NCBI GenBank assembly: GCA_026419545.1
Contig: JANZZE010000013.1
Location: 1 to 32,523 of the forward strand
Direction: 5' to 3'
Length of the DNA: 32,523 nt
Source of the DNA: Acidimicrobiales bacterium
GTDB taxonomy: Bacteria; Actinomycetota; Acidimicrobiia; Acidimicrobiales; Acidimicrobilacustridaceae
Below the pieces are notes generated by a model. It worked only from the letters and a program-made list of their open reading frames with translations, was not told the origin of the DNA and did not search any database. The position numbers were made by a program, and so were the translations under genes. Shown one piece after another: positions 1 to 9,180 of this stretch (positions are counted from its first letter, which is position 1; each line of letters opens with the position of its first letter).

Positions 1-796
1 CTTCAGGGATCATGCCGACAAGACCCGCAACCGTGCGGACGACTCCTCGGGCAAAGGGCAGGTCGGCCCGCCACAGCTGCCCGGCGAGAAGCATCGCCCC
101 CACTGGCACCAGCACGATCGTGATGATGCGCAAGATCGTGCTGATCCCGTCGCGTAGTTCCGATCGCACCAGCGTGAACCGCTTCGCTTCGGCTGCCAGC
201 TTCGCGGCGTAGGAGTGGTCGCCAACCCGTGTTGCTCGCAGCTTGCCAGAGCCCGCAACCACGAAGCTGCCGGACAGTGCCTCGTCACCAGGCTGTTTGG
301 TCACCGGATCCGACTCGCCCGTCAGGAGTGACTCGTCGATGCTGAGACCATCGGCTTCACATACGATCCCGTCGACGACGACTTGATCACCGGGACCAAG
401 GCACAAGATATCGTCGAGCACGACCTCCTCGAGGTCAAGCTCGCGCACCTCCCCTTCCCGGACTGCCCTGGCCTTGGGCGCGTTCAGGACGGCGAGCGAA
501 TCAAGCGTGCGTTTGGCGCGCAGTTCCTGCACCACACCGATCACGATGTTGATGACAGCCACGAGCCCGAACAGCGCGTCACGAGGTGACCCGAATACCA
601 AGACGAGCACGGCCAGCGTTGCGATTAGCCCGTTGAAGTAGGTGAAGACGTTGGCCTTCAGGATCTCGCCCAACGACCGGCTCGGCGAGGCCGTGACAAT
701 GTTCGTGAGTCCTGCTCGGACCCGTTCCTCGACTTCGGCGGTGGATAGACCGTGTGCAGCATCGATCAGCGGTCGATCCCCCTCCACCTGTACCAC
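1..796 (-). CDS. CtpE-like cation-transporting P-type ATPase (partial, C-terminal part beyond window)
   Basis: No stop is reached before the window edge, so only about 265 N-terminal codons are visible. They read as a P-type ATPase: a cytosolic N-terminus, paired membrane segments (near GLIATLAVLVLVFGS), the actuator-domain motif TGES at about residues 159-162, then membrane segments ending in GMIPE at the edge, the start of the M4 PEG ion-site motif. From memory the order and wording (ANVFTYFN, VQELRAKRTLD, GSFVVAGSG, KLAAEAKRFTLV) match mycobacterial CtpE, linked to calcium uptake, better than heavy-metal ATPases; there is no N-terminal CxxC domain. The phosphorylation site (DKTGT) lies outside. 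GTG at 796 is chosen because AAGGA lies upstream; GTG at 787 is the alternative. It starts 7 nt after the response regulator stop, so the two are probably cotranscribed. Confidence 0.88.
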   Translation of the reverse strand, partial: MVQVEGDRPLIDAAHGLSTAEVEERVRAGLTNIVTASPSRSLGEILKANVFTYFNGLIATLAVLVLVFGSPRDALFGLVAVINIVIGVVQELRAKRTLDSLAVLNAPKARAVREGEVRELDLEEVVLDDILCLGPGDQVVVDGIVCEADGLSIDESLLTGESDPVTKQPGDEALSGSFVVAGSGKLRATRVGDHSYAAKLAAEAKRFTLVRSELRDGISTILRIITIVLVPVGAMLLAGQLWRADLPFARGVVRTVAGLVGMIPE

Positions 797-803
797 CAGC
801 TAT

Positions 804-2611
<1,808 letters not shown>

Positions 2612-2634
2612 TTCCAAGAAACTCTGGCGGTCGG

Positions 2635-3126
2635 TCAATGCGATCGCCAGAGTGACCCGTCACCGTCGTGGCGATTCCCGGCGACGTGCACGAAAGCGGT
2701 GTGCGCACTTGGGCGGTTCCAAGAGCGCACGCGACGTCCGTTGACAAGCTCGGTACTCACAGCGATGAACCAGTCCGTCGCTTCATTGGCCCAAGGCCGG
2801 AGCGGGAGCCGACGCGCAGCCTCGATCTCGGCCTGGTCGCGCAGGACGCGGGAGGTTCCCTGGACCAGAACACTCCAACCGGTATGGCTCATGGCATCGA
2901 AGTGGTCGGCCTCGAACGCGACAACGGCTTTCGCGAGCGCCGCCGACAGTTTCGTGCCTGGCGCCGTTCTGATGATGATCTCCTCATCGCGCAGCACAAA
3001 GTTCACCGGCAGCACAACCGGCAACGCGTTGACCGACAATCCGATCCGCCCGATCGGAACGGTAGCCAACAGCCGGAGGCACTCCGACCGGTCGATGATC
3101 TCGAGACCGTTGGCATCGAAATCCAC
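2635..3126 (-). CDS. PPOX-class flavin-binding protein (pyridoxamine 5'-phosphate oxidase-like)
   Basis: A 163-residue protein of the split-barrel FMN/F420-binding type (Pyridox_ox_2-like): CLRLLATVPIGRIGLS, LPVVLPVNFVLRDEEIIIRT, KAVVAFEADHFD and WSVLVQGTSRVL mark the core strands over residues 15-115. Its substrate cannot be told from the sequence; relatives reduce or bind flavins, F420 or haem. In M. tuberculosis a related protein (Rv3129) belongs to the DosR regulon, which fits the neighbours here. Start GTG 3126 is preceded by CATGCT six bases upstream, a near match to a leaderless -10, and by a DosR-box-like sequence at 3161-3175. It is convergent with the kinase gene, 23 bp apart. Confidence 0.8.
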   Translation of the reverse strand: MDFDANGLEIIDRSECLRLLATVPIGRIGLSVNALPVVLPVNFVLRDEEIIIRTAPGTKLSAALAKAVVAFEADHFDAMSHTGWSVLVQGTSRVLRDQAEIEAARRLPLRPWANEATDWFIAVSTELVNGRRVRSWNRPSAHTAFVHVAGNRHDGDGSLWRSH

Positions 3127-3160
3127 AGAGGCAGCATGCAGACCGAACCGCTGAACCGGC

Positions 3161-3175
3161 AGGGCCGTTAGTCCC
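3161..3175 (-). promoter_or_regulatory. DosR-box-like site upstream of the PPOX gene
   Basis: Read on the minus strand this is GGGACTAACGGCCCT. It fits the mycobacterial DosR consensus GGGACTTNNGNCCC with one difference (A for T at position 7, allowed by the W in the longer published consensus). It ends 34 bp before the PPOX start codon and about 22 bp before the inferred -10 CATGCT. The DevR-like regulator 1.7 kb away carries the DevR recognition helix. Binding is inferred. Confidence 0.55.
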
Positions 3176-3224
3176 GATCTTGGTAGCCCGGGTCACCCAT
3201 GGGGTCTTCCCGTCACCGGTCGGC

Positions 3225-4091
3225 TCAGGTTGCTGTCGGTCCAGGATTGCCTTCGACCAGGTCGTCGCCATACATCGCTCGGACCAACGGCTCGTAGTCC
3301 GGCCCCCGGCGGAGATGATGCCCACCATCGACGGAGAGGTTCACCCCGGTGATCCAGTCCGAGTCAGACCCAGCCAAGAACCTGATGACCTTCGCAACAT
3401 CATCGACCTGACCCACCCGGCTGACCGGCATTTGGGAAAGGTAATCGTCCACGATCCTCTGATCCGACATCAGTACTTCGACCAGATCGGTGTCGACCAG
3501 GCTCGGCTGAACCGAGTTCACTCGGACCCCGGCAGCGCCGAGTTCGTCCGCCGCTACTCGGACCAGCATGTCCAGGCCCGCCTTGCTCGCGCAGTAGGCA
3601 CTCATGAAGCGGTGGGTGACCGACCCCGCCAAGGATGACACTGCGATGATCGAACCTCCTCCCGAACGGGACAGCTCGGCACCGCCGTGCTTGATCGTCA
3701 GGAAGGTGCCTCGCAGATTGGTCGCCATCACGCTGTCCCACACCTCGACCGGGGTTGCGAGAACCGGAGCGACCCAACCGGTGCCGGCCGATGCCACCAC
3801 GATGTGCAGACGGCCGAGCGGTTCCCGAGCCGCCCGCACCGCCGACACAACCTGGTCCTCTTCCGCCACGTCGCAGGTCACCCAACCCACGCTGGTATTA
3901 GGCGGTGCTTCTTGTTCAAGGTCACTCGCCGCTGTCCGCAAGCGATCTTCCGACCGGCCAGCGATGGTCACTGTCGCGCCATCCTGTAACAAGAGTCGGG
4001 CAGCCGCGAGGCCGATACCGCTGCCACCGCCGGTCACTAGGGCGGCCATACCCGCAAGCGGCAGGGGAACGTCATTGACGGCAGTGTTCAT
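3225..4091 (-). CDS. Short-chain dehydrogenase/reductase (SDR)
   Basis: A classical SDR of 288 residues. The Rossmann cofactor motif TGGGSGIG lies at about 20-27, ASAG (in place of NNAG) at 99-102, N124, catalytic S151/S152, and Y165-x-x-x-K169 in SAYCASK. GRS in the second strand suggests NADP(H) preference, which is tentative. The C-terminal WITGVNLSVDGG is typical of the family. The substrate is unknown. ATG 4091 is preferred over GTG 4115 because GAAGG lies 5-6 nt upstream. It lies upstream of the PPOX gene on the same strand with a 98-bp gap holding the DosR-like box, so the two are probably separate transcripts. It is divergent from the ligase gene. Confidence 0.9.
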   Translation of the reverse strand: MNTAVNDVPLPLAGMAALVTGGGSGIGLAAARLLLQDGATVTIAGRSEDRLRTAASDLEQEAPPNTSVGWVTCDVAEEDQVVSAVRAAREPLGRLHIVVASAGTGWVAPVLATPVEVWDSVMATNLRGTFLTIKHGGAELSRSGGGSIIAVSSLAGSVTHRFMSAYCASKAGLDMLVRVAADELGAAGVRVNSVQPSLVDTDLVEVLMSDQRIVDDYLSQMPVSRVGQVDDVAKVIRFLAGSDSDWITGVNLSVDGGHHLRRGPDYEPLVRAMYGDDLVEGNPGPTAT

Positions 4092-4153
4092 GGCACCTTC
4101 GTACGCGCTTGACACTCGCTACACAAACTCACGGCGACGACCGCCACGGCCCG

Positions 4154-4159
4154 TAGCCT
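4154..4159 (+). promoter_or_regulatory. -10 element TAGCCT, leaderless start of the ligase gene
   Basis: TAGCCT ends six bases before ATG 4166, the second of two tandem ATG codons. The first (4163) would be only three bases away. No SD is present. Identical hexamers lie before the EamA (6874) and oligoribonuclease (8166) genes. Confidence 0.5.
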
Positions 4160-4165
4160 GGAATG

Positions 4166-5155
4166 ATGGCTTCCGGTGCATCCATGCCGCGCGCGATCCG
4201 CCCGATGAAGGCGGTGCTCGCTGCGCACCTACCCGAGGGGGAGGGCTGGTCCTTCGAGATCAAGTGGGACGGTATACGTGCCATCGGCTTCATAGAAGCA
4301 GGCAGTCTCCGGCTCCAGAGTTCGAACCTCCACGACATCACACCCAGGTTTCCGGAGTTGGCGTCTCTGGCAACCGAACTCGCGGGGCACGACACGATTG
4401 TCGATGGCGAGATCGTGGCGTTCAACCGGTTCGGTGTGCCTGACTTCGGCTTGCTACAGCGGCGGATCCACATCAGCAATGAACACGCGATCGCCGACTG
4501 GGTGCAACGCTTACCAATCGTGTACGTCTTGTTCGATCTCCTGTGGTTGGATGGTAACGACCTCACGCAGCTTCCCTACGAGAACAGGCGCAGCCTCCTG
4601 GAGGAGCTGATCCAACCGGGCTCGAACTGGCAGGTGCCTCCGGCACACCCCGGCAATGGACGAGAACTTCTCGACCTCGCGACGGCGCGCAGTCTCGAAG
4701 GTGTCGTTGCCAAACGCCGCGAGAGCCCGTATGAACCTGGGCGACGTTCCCCGGCCTGGCGCAAGATCAAGGTGCGGCGCCAACAAGAGTTCGTCGTCGG
4801 TGGCTGGATACCCGGACGAGGAGGCCACGCCAACCACATCGGCTCCCTCCTCCTCGGGTACTTCGACGGGCCACACCTGCGCTTTGCGGGCAAAGTCGGG
4901 ACAGGGTTCACCCGCGCTGAGCTCGAACGACTTGCCAGGGTGCTCGCGCCACTCGAAAGCGCTGACTGCCCGTTCGAGCCTCCCCCTTCACCGCAGGCAT
5001 CGGTGCGTGCGGCCCACTGGGTCCGCCCCGAGCTCGTCGTCCAAGTGGCCTACAGCGAATGGAGCCACGAAGGCCACTTGCGCCATCCTTCCTATCTCGG
5101 TCAACGCTATGACAAGGATGCACGAGAGGTCATGCGTGAAGAGCCGGTGGTCTGA
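4166..5155 (+). CDS. ATP-dependent DNA ligase, LigD-type ligase domain (stand-alone)
   Basis: A 329-residue ATP-dependent ligase made of a nucleotidyltransferase domain and an OB fold. Motif I EIKWDGIR gives the AMP-accepting Lys at about residue 33. Also visible are motif III DGEIVAF, IIIa FDLLWLDG, IV EGVVAKR and V WRKIKVR, followed by an OB domain with FVVGGW, FAGKVGTGF and VAYSEWSHEGHLRHP. This matches the ligase module of LigD and the related actinobacterial LigC. No polymerase or phosphoesterase module is fused and no Ku gene lies in the window. A role in end-joining or backup repair is inferred. Start 4166 follows the leaderless spacing; 4163 adds one Met. Confidence 0.92.
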   Translation: MASGASMPRAIRPMKAVLAAHLPEGEGWSFEIKWDGIRAIGFIEAGSLRLQSSNLHDITPRFPELASLATELAGHDTIVDGEIVAFNRFGVPDFGLLQRRIHISNEHAIADWVQRLPIVYVLFDLLWLDGNDLTQLPYENRRSLLEELIQPGSNWQVPPAHPGNGRELLDLATARSLEGVVAKRRESPYEPGRRSPAWRKIKVRRQQEFVVGGWIPGRGGHANHIGSLLLGYFDGPHLRFAGKVGTGFTRAELERLARVLAPLESADCPFEPPPSPQASVRAAHWVRPELVVQVAYSEWSHEGHLRHPSYLGQRYDKDAREVMREEPVV

Positions 5156-5158
5156 CGA

Positions 5159-5818
5159 CTACATCTTGTGGATGGTGAATGTCCGCCGTTCTGTGTCCTT
5201 ACCCCCTGGCCCCACAACCGTGAGGGTCACCGTCTGCTGAACAGACCCAGTACAGGGCAGGCTCATCGACGCTGGGCCACCCACTGTGACACTGCGCCTT
5301 GTCGCAGCGACCGACGCGTCGGGCACATCGCCCAGCGCAAGCCAAGCCTGTGTCGTGTTGACCGGCGTCCACTCGAAGGTCACTCCGGTCGTCTGGGCCG
5401 AACCCATGCAGTGGGCCTGCAGATCAGCAGGGGAGACGATCAAGCCCACGATGTCGGGCGTCGGCAAAGTCGTTGGTGGCGGCGAGGTTGGGGAGGTCGT
5501 CAGCGGCGGACCGCCAACCGCCGAGGTCGTCGTTGTTTGCTCCGCGGATGGTGGCTGACTCGTCGACACCGCAGAGGTCGGAGCCCAACTCGTGGTGGAG
5601 GTTTCCTGGACGCTCGACCCCACCGTCGTAGTCGCCGCTCTCGTTCCTGGCAGGTCGCTGGTCCCGGCCGTCGGATTCGCCATTGAGGTCTGGGCCGCGT
5701 CCTGTAGCCCGGGCCTAGACGACTCGCTCCTACCGCATCCCGCGGCCGTGGCCAGCAACCCGCAGCCAAGAACCGCCACCACGACTACATGGGTGTGCGT
5801 GCTCGGCCGATTCGTCAT
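5159..5818 (-). CDS. Thr/Ser/Pro-rich lipoprotein with C-terminal beta-domain
   Basis: A 219-residue protein of unknown function. The N-terminus carries a hydrophobic stretch (VVVVAVLGCGLLATAAG) and a lipobox-like TAAGC with Cys28, suggesting a membrane-anchored lipoprotein. A low-complexity Thr/Ser/Pro region (about 35-115) probably spans the wall. The last 95 residues (from PDIVGLIVSP) look like a small beta-sandwich with two Cys (AHCMG, LPCTG) that may form a disulfide. ATG 5818 is preferred over 5836; CATGCT lies six bases upstream, an imperfect leaderless -10. The stop lies 3 bp from the convergent ligase stop. Low-complexity sequence limits family assignment. Confidence 0.75.
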   Translation of the reverse strand: MTNRPSTHTHVVVVAVLGCGLLATAAGCGRSESSRPGLQDAAQTSMANPTAGTSDLPGTRAATTTVGSSVQETSTTSWAPTSAVSTSQPPSAEQTTTTSAVGGPPLTTSPTSPPPTTLPTPDIVGLIVSPADLQAHCMGSAQTTGVTFEWTPVNTTQAWLALGDVPDASVAATRRSVTVGGPASMSLPCTGSVQQTVTLTVVGPGGKDTERRTFTIHKM

Positions 5819-5870
5819 GTCAACAGCATGGCCCAACAGAGGGTTCGCCGTCGGCTGCCATGGTCATGTC

Positions 5871-6266
5871 ATGCTGAACGTAGTGACCCACGACGTGATC
5901 CGCCTCTTGCTTCCTGCGGAACCGGTTTACGGCCGCCTGGCTCGTATCGCTGCTCAGAACCTTGCCTTGCGGCTCGGCTTCGACTTTCGCTCGATCGAGG
6001 ATCTGCGACTGGCCATCGACGAACTGGTGATCTTCCTTCTGCGGCCAGAAGGGGCTCCGGGTGTCATCACCATCGAGTTCACGGTGCTCGACGACGGCTT
6101 GGCGATCGACGCCGGAACCACCGCGGGAGAAGGCCAGCACTGGGACGATCGCGCCTCGCTCAGGCGGTTCAGCGCCATCGTGAGTGAAACAGTGGATGTC
6201 GTAACGGTCGACGAGGACCTGCGACATGTCCACCTGGAAAAGCACTTCCCGCCACGGGCTGCCTGA
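5871..6266 (+). CDS. Degenerate RsbW/SpoIIAB-like ATPase-fold protein (putative anti-sigma factor)
   Basis: A 131-residue protein resembling the HATPase fold of anti-sigma serine kinases: PVYGRLARIAAQNLALRLGF followed by SIEDLRLAIDELVIFLL, aligned with the N-box region. The Glu (E51) is present, but the Asn expected four residues later is F55, and the G-box region (AIDAGTTAGEG) is poor. It may bind a partner without kinase activity. ATG 5871 starts the conserved part; the longer open frame to 5592 runs antisense through the lipoprotein gene and is rejected. CATGGT lies six bases upstream. A STAS-type antagonist gene lies 16 kb away; no sigma factor is in the window. Confidence 0.72.
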   Translation: MLNVVTHDVIRLLLPAEPVYGRLARIAAQNLALRLGFDFRSIEDLRLAIDELVIFLLRPEGAPGVITIEFTVLDDGLAIDAGTTAGEGQHWDDRASLRRFSAIVSETVDVVTVDEDLRHVHLEKHFPPRAA

Positions 6267-6373
6267 CACAGATGAGACCGCTCAGGACACGCACCCGAAC
6301 ACATCAAGAGGCAGGGTCGCGCCAGCAGCAAATTGGGCATTGCGATCGCCGATTGCTCGGACGAGACGTGCTC

Positions 6374-6844
6374 TCACCGGCCGGTATGGCCCCAGCCTCC
6401 AGTACCCCGTTCCGAGTCAGGCAGCTCCGCCACCTCATCGAAGCAGACGTGTTCCACTTTCTGAATAACGAGCTGGGCGATGCGTTCACCGCGGCGGACC
6501 TCGAAGTCCTCGGTGGGATCGGTGTTGATGAGCAACACCTGCAGCTCACCGCGGTAGCCACTGTCAATGAGGCCTGGCGAATTGAGACAGGTGACTCCGT
6601 GATCACGAGCAAGGCCGCTTCGTGGTTGAACAAACCCTGCGTAGCCATGGGGAATGGCAACTGCGATCCCAGTTGGTACGACCGCTCGACCTCCTCCTGC
6701 TTTGAGCAACATGGTCCTGGCTGCTCGCAGGTCCAAACCGGCGTCGCCCGGCTTTGCGTATTCCGGAACCGGCAAGTCCGGGTCGAGACGTACCAACGGG
6801 AGGGTCAGGGTGCTGTCAGCTACGGCATCGCAGATTTCAGTCAC
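6374..6844 (-). CDS. dut: dUTP diphosphatase (dUTPase)
   Basis: A trimeric-type dUTPase of 156 residues, the usual length. It hydrolyses dUTP to dUMP and pyrophosphate, keeping uracil out of DNA and supplying dTMP synthesis. All five motifs are visible: PGDAGLDL (32-39), PRSGLA (74-79), GLIDSGYRGE (91-100), RGERIAQLVI (118-127) and the C-terminal RGTGGWGHTGR (146-156), where Trp replaces the usual Phe that stacks on uracil. GTG 6844 is chosen over the longer frame (6904), which would overlap the divergent transporter gene. TATCCT lies six bases upstream, so a leaderless mRNA is likely. Confidence 0.96.
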   Translation of the reverse strand: MTEICDAVADSTLTLPLVRLDPDLPVPEYAKPGDAGLDLRAARTMLLKAGGGRAVVPTGIAVAIPHGYAGFVQPRSGLARDHGVTCLNSPGLIDSGYRGELQVLLINTDPTEDFEVRRGERIAQLVIQKVEHVCFDEVAELPDSERGTGGWGHTGR

Positions 6845-6850
6845 GCCCGC

Positions 6851-6856
6851 AGGATA
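6851..6856 (-). promoter_or_regulatory. -10 element TATCCT of dut
   Basis: The minus-strand hexamer TATCCT ends six bases before GTG 6844, and no SD is seen. It lies 17 bp from the opposing TAGCCT of the divergent EamA gene, so both promoters share a 41-bp gap. Confidence 0.5.
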
Positions 6857-6873
6857 GGCATTCGCACGTGCCG

Positions 6874-6879
6874 TAGCCT
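6874..6879 (+). promoter_or_regulatory. -10 element TAGCCT of the EamA transporter gene
   Basis: TAGCCT ends six bases before ATG 6886. The context CCGTAGCCTG is the same as before the ligase gene. No convincing -35 hexamer was found. Confidence 0.5.
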
Positions 6880-6885
6880 GCGGGG

Positions 6886-7842
6886 ATGAGCACAGCCACG
6901 TCACCCGGTGCGATCGGGCGCCTCAAGGCCGCAGCCGACACCCGGCCGCTCGCCGTGGTTTGGCTGGCGACGGTCATTTTCAGCACCGGGCCAGTAATGG
7001 TCGCGACCATGTCGAACGACGGGGTTGTCATCGCCTTTTGGCGCATGTGGGCCGGGGTCCCCGTCCTCGGGCTCCTCGCCACCTTCCAGATCCGGGCTTC
7101 GGGACGCAGGCCGACCCGACGAGGCTGGCGTCTCGCAGCTGTCGCGGGCATTGTCTTCGCGTTGCACCAGATCGCCCTCATGGAGTCGCTTCGGCGCACC
7201 ACGGTCGTTGACGTGACTCTCATGAACACCCTGGCCCCGGTGGTCGTGGCAGTTCTCGCGGTGCCGATGTTCGGTGAGCGTCCCGGTGTCCAATTCCGCC
7301 TATGGTCGCTCGTCGCGATGGCTGGTGCCGCAGCGGTTGCTGTCGTTGGTTCAAGCGGGCCGGGCGGTCAACCCCTAGGCATGAGCCTCGCAGCAGCCAA
7401 CGTTGTGGCCTACAGCGCCTACTTCGTCATGTCAAAACAGGCGCGCCAGGACATCGACACCTGGCCCTTCCTCTTCGGAGCGCTCGGGACCGCCACATTG
7501 CTCGTGACAGCGTTCGGCCTGACGATTCACGCACCGGTCGCAGACATCTCGCTCCACGACCTCGCGCTCTGTATCGCGATTGCCGTCCTGCCTGGTGCGG
7601 TCGGTCACGGAGCAATGACTTGGGCACTGCGGTATGTCCCGGCGAACATCCCGCCGGTCATCATGCTGTTGATCCCCCTTCTCGCGGGAGTGCTCGCGTG
7701 GTTGATCGCAGGCCAGACGGTCAAGCTGGTGACGATCGCTGGCGGGATCATCACCGTGGCCGGGGTTCTCGGGGCCGTTCGCTCCCCAGCTGCCCAATCG
7801 CTGAGCGCAGTCGAGTCTCTCGACCTTGCCGAAAGCACCTGA
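6886..7842 (+). CDS. EamA/DMT-family membrane transporter
   Basis: A 318-residue polytopic membrane protein with about ten hydrophobic helices and two EamA repeats (first about 20-145, second about 155-295). Family features include an FWRMW segment in the first half, MNTLAPVVVAVLAVPMFGERP near the end of the first repeat, and IPPVIMLLIPLLAGVLAWLIAGQ in the second. Drug/metabolite transporters of this type export amino acids or other small metabolites; the substrate cannot be told here. The start follows TAGCCT by six bases. The DUF952 gene begins 4 nt after the stop, suggesting one transcript. Confidence 0.9.
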   Translation: MSTATSPGAIGRLKAAADTRPLAVVWLATVIFSTGPVMVATMSNDGVVIAFWRMWAGVPVLGLLATFQIRASGRRPTRRGWRLAAVAGIVFALHQIALMESLRRTTVVDVTLMNTLAPVVVAVLAVPMFGERPGVQFRLWSLVAMAGAAAVAVVGSSGPGGQPLGMSLAAANVVAYSAYFVMSKQARQDIDTWPFLFGALGTATLLVTAFGLTIHAPVADISLHDLALCIAIAVLPGAVGHGAMTWALRYVPANIPPVIMLLIPLLAGVLAWLIAGQTVKLVTIAGGIITVAGVLGAVRSPAAQSLSAVESLDLAEST

Positions 7843-7846
7843 ACGC

Positions 7847-8155
7847 ATGGCCGAAACCGTGCTCTACCACGTCACCTCAGCCGAGGCCTGGCACAGGGCG
7901 CAGGCCACCGGACGATACGAGCCCGAGAGCCTTGCCATCGAAGGGTTCATCCATCTCTCGACTGCTCAACAACTCGACGGCACCATCGCGCGGTACTTCC
8001 AGGGCACGATCGGCTTGGTCGTCCTCGAAATCGATGTGTCTCAGGTGAGCACGGAGGTTCGCTACGAGGAATCCCGACCTGGTGAATGGTTCCCTCACCT
8101 CTACGGTCCACTCGAGATCACCGCGGTACGCCGCATCTTCCCCGTCGAGCCCTGA
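7847..8155 (+). CDS. DUF952 family protein
   Basis: A 102-residue soluble protein matching DUF952 by its layout: LYHVTSAEAWHRAQATGRYE at the start, FIHLSTAQQL at about 34-43, VVLEIDV in the middle and the ending FPHLYGPLEITAVRRI. The biochemical role of the family is unknown to me. ATG 7847 is preferred over ATG 7826, which would overlap the transporter by 17 bp and adds residues not expected in the family. It lies between the transporter (4 nt upstream) and oligoribonuclease (23 nt downstream). Confidence 0.87.
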   Translation: MAETVLYHVTSAEAWHRAQATGRYEPESLAIEGFIHLSTAQQLDGTIARYFQGTIGLVVLEIDVSQVSTEVRYEESRPGEWFPHLYGPLEITAVRRIFPVEP

Positions 8156-8165
8156 TCGATCGGGG

Positions 8166-8171
8166 TAGCCT
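8166..8171 (+). promoter_or_regulatory. -10 element TAGCCT of orn
   Basis: TAGCCT ends seven bases before ATG 8179 in the 23-bp gap after the DUF952 gene. It suggests orn can be transcribed without a leader even though it sits close behind the upstream gene. Confidence 0.45.
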
Positions 8172-8178
8172 CCCGCCG

Positions 8179-8724
8179 ATGCTCGCCTGGATGGATCTTG
8201 AGATGACCGGCCTCGATCCCACCGTTGACGTGATCGTGGAAATCGCAACCCTTATCACCGACGACGACCTCAACGTCATAGCCGAAGGTCCTGACCTGGT
8301 GATCCACCACTCCGACGCGGTACTTGCCCGGATGAACGACGTGGTCCGGGAGATGCACACGAGGAGCGGGCTCCTCTCGGCCATCCGCTCATCGCAGATC
8401 TCACTCGAACAAGCCGGCAGCGAAACCATGGCGTTCCTGACCGAACACATACCCGAGCCACGCTCCGTGCCGTTGTGCGGCAACTCCATCGGCACCGACC
8501 GGCGATTCCTCGCCGCCTACCTGCCCGAAATCGAGGACTATCTCCACTACCGCTCGGTCGACGTCTCGACGCTCAAGGAACTCATCAAACGTTGGAACCC
8601 GGCCCTCCTCGACGGGGCGCCGCCAAAGGCCGAGTCGCACCGGGCGCTCGACGACATCCGCGAAAGCGTCGAAGAACTCCGGTACTACCGCGACCACTTC
8701 TGCCGCGTCGCTGCACAACCCTGA
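8179..8724 (+). CDS. orn: Oligoribonuclease
   Basis: A 181-residue DEDDh exonuclease that degrades RNA oligonucleotides of 2-5 nt, including pGpG from c-di-GMP turnover. Exo I is MDLEMTGLDP with D6 and E8, Exo II is CGNSIGTDRRFL with D107, and Exo III is HRALDD with H154 and D159. These spacings match E. coli Orn, and the length is normal. ATG 8179 gives the canonical N-terminus; the open frame extends to 8086 inside the DUF952 gene and is not used. No SD is present, and TAGCCT upstream fits a leaderless start. Confidence 0.96.
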   Translation: MLAWMDLEMTGLDPTVDVIVEIATLITDDDLNVIAEGPDLVIHHSDAVLARMNDVVREMHTRSGLLSAIRSSQISLEQAGSETMAFLTEHIPEPRSVPLCGNSIGTDRRFLAAYLPEIEDYLHYRSVDVSTLKELIKRWNPALLDGAPPKAESHRALDDIRESVEELRYYRDHFCRVAAQP

Positions 8725-8736
8725 GTCAAGCAGTCA

Positions 8737-8765
8737 TTGCCGCAACAAGGGGTTGCTTCTAGCGT
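8737..8765 (+). promoter_or_regulatory. Promoter of the small HTH gene (TTGCCG-N17-TAGCGT)
   Basis: TTGCCG (8737-8742) and TAGCGT (8760-8765) are separated by 17 bp. The -10 ends six bases before ATG 8772. It is the most complete sigma-70-type promoter seen in the window and again predicts a leaderless mRNA. Confidence 0.6.
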
Positions 8766-8771
8766 TGCGCC

Positions 8772-9149
8772 ATGACCAGGGATCCTGACAGCACTTTCGC
8801 ACGATGTGACGAGTTAGCCAGAGCACTCGACGATCTCGTGCCCGTACTCGAAGCCAATATCGCCCGCAACCGCGAGGCCATCAAAAGGGCACGCACCATC
8901 CAAAGACTGCTCCGCGACGGTCGCTCCTACACCGAGATCGTCAGACTTCGGGACGACCGCCTGATCGTCGAGCTGCTGCGCGAAAATCTCGAGGCCTTGT
9001 ACGACGCCGGCGCCCGGCTTCGCCGGTTGAAGGCCATTACGCTCCATGAGGAGGGAATGACCATGAGCGAGATCGCCCACATCTTCGGGGTGACCCGTCA
9101 GCGGATCTCAGCGCTGATCAAGGAAGCACGCTCAGGACGACTTGACTGA
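8772..9149 (+). CDS. Small helix-turn-helix protein
   Basis: A 125-residue, mostly helical, highly charged protein. The N-terminal 90 residues look like a coiled or bundled helical region (DELARALDDLVPVLEANIAR). The C-terminal 30 residues (LHEEGMTMSEIAHIFGVTRQ RISALIKEA) form a clear HTH of the sigma-70 region 4 or resolvase kind. It is probably a DNA-binding regulator with unknown targets. It has its own promoter and is followed by a divergent-repeat region before the metallo-hydrolase gene. It could be lineage-specific; I do not recognise a named family for the N-terminal part. Confidence 0.8.
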   Translation: MTRDPDSTFARCDELARALDDLVPVLEANIARNREAIKRARTIQRLLRDGRSYTEIVRLRDDRLIVELLRENLEALYDAGARLRRLKAITLHEEGMTMSEIAHIFGVTRQRISALIKEARSGRLD

Positions 9150-9180
9150 GCGCGGCCGACCGAGAAGACGACGATTCCTC

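Noticed and set aside
3604-4443. Long plus-strand frame across the SDR and ligase genes
   Set aside because: It is opposite the SDR coding sequence and out of frame with the ligase; low-complexity Arg/Pro product.
5592-5870. Upstream in-frame extension of the RsbW-like gene
   Set aside because: It runs antisense through the lipoprotein gene, and the conserved part begins at ATG 5871.
7302-8048. 248-codon plus-strand frame
   Set aside because: It is in another frame over the EamA and DUF952 genes, both strongly supported, and is rich in Arg, Ser and Pro as shadow frames in GC-rich DNA are.
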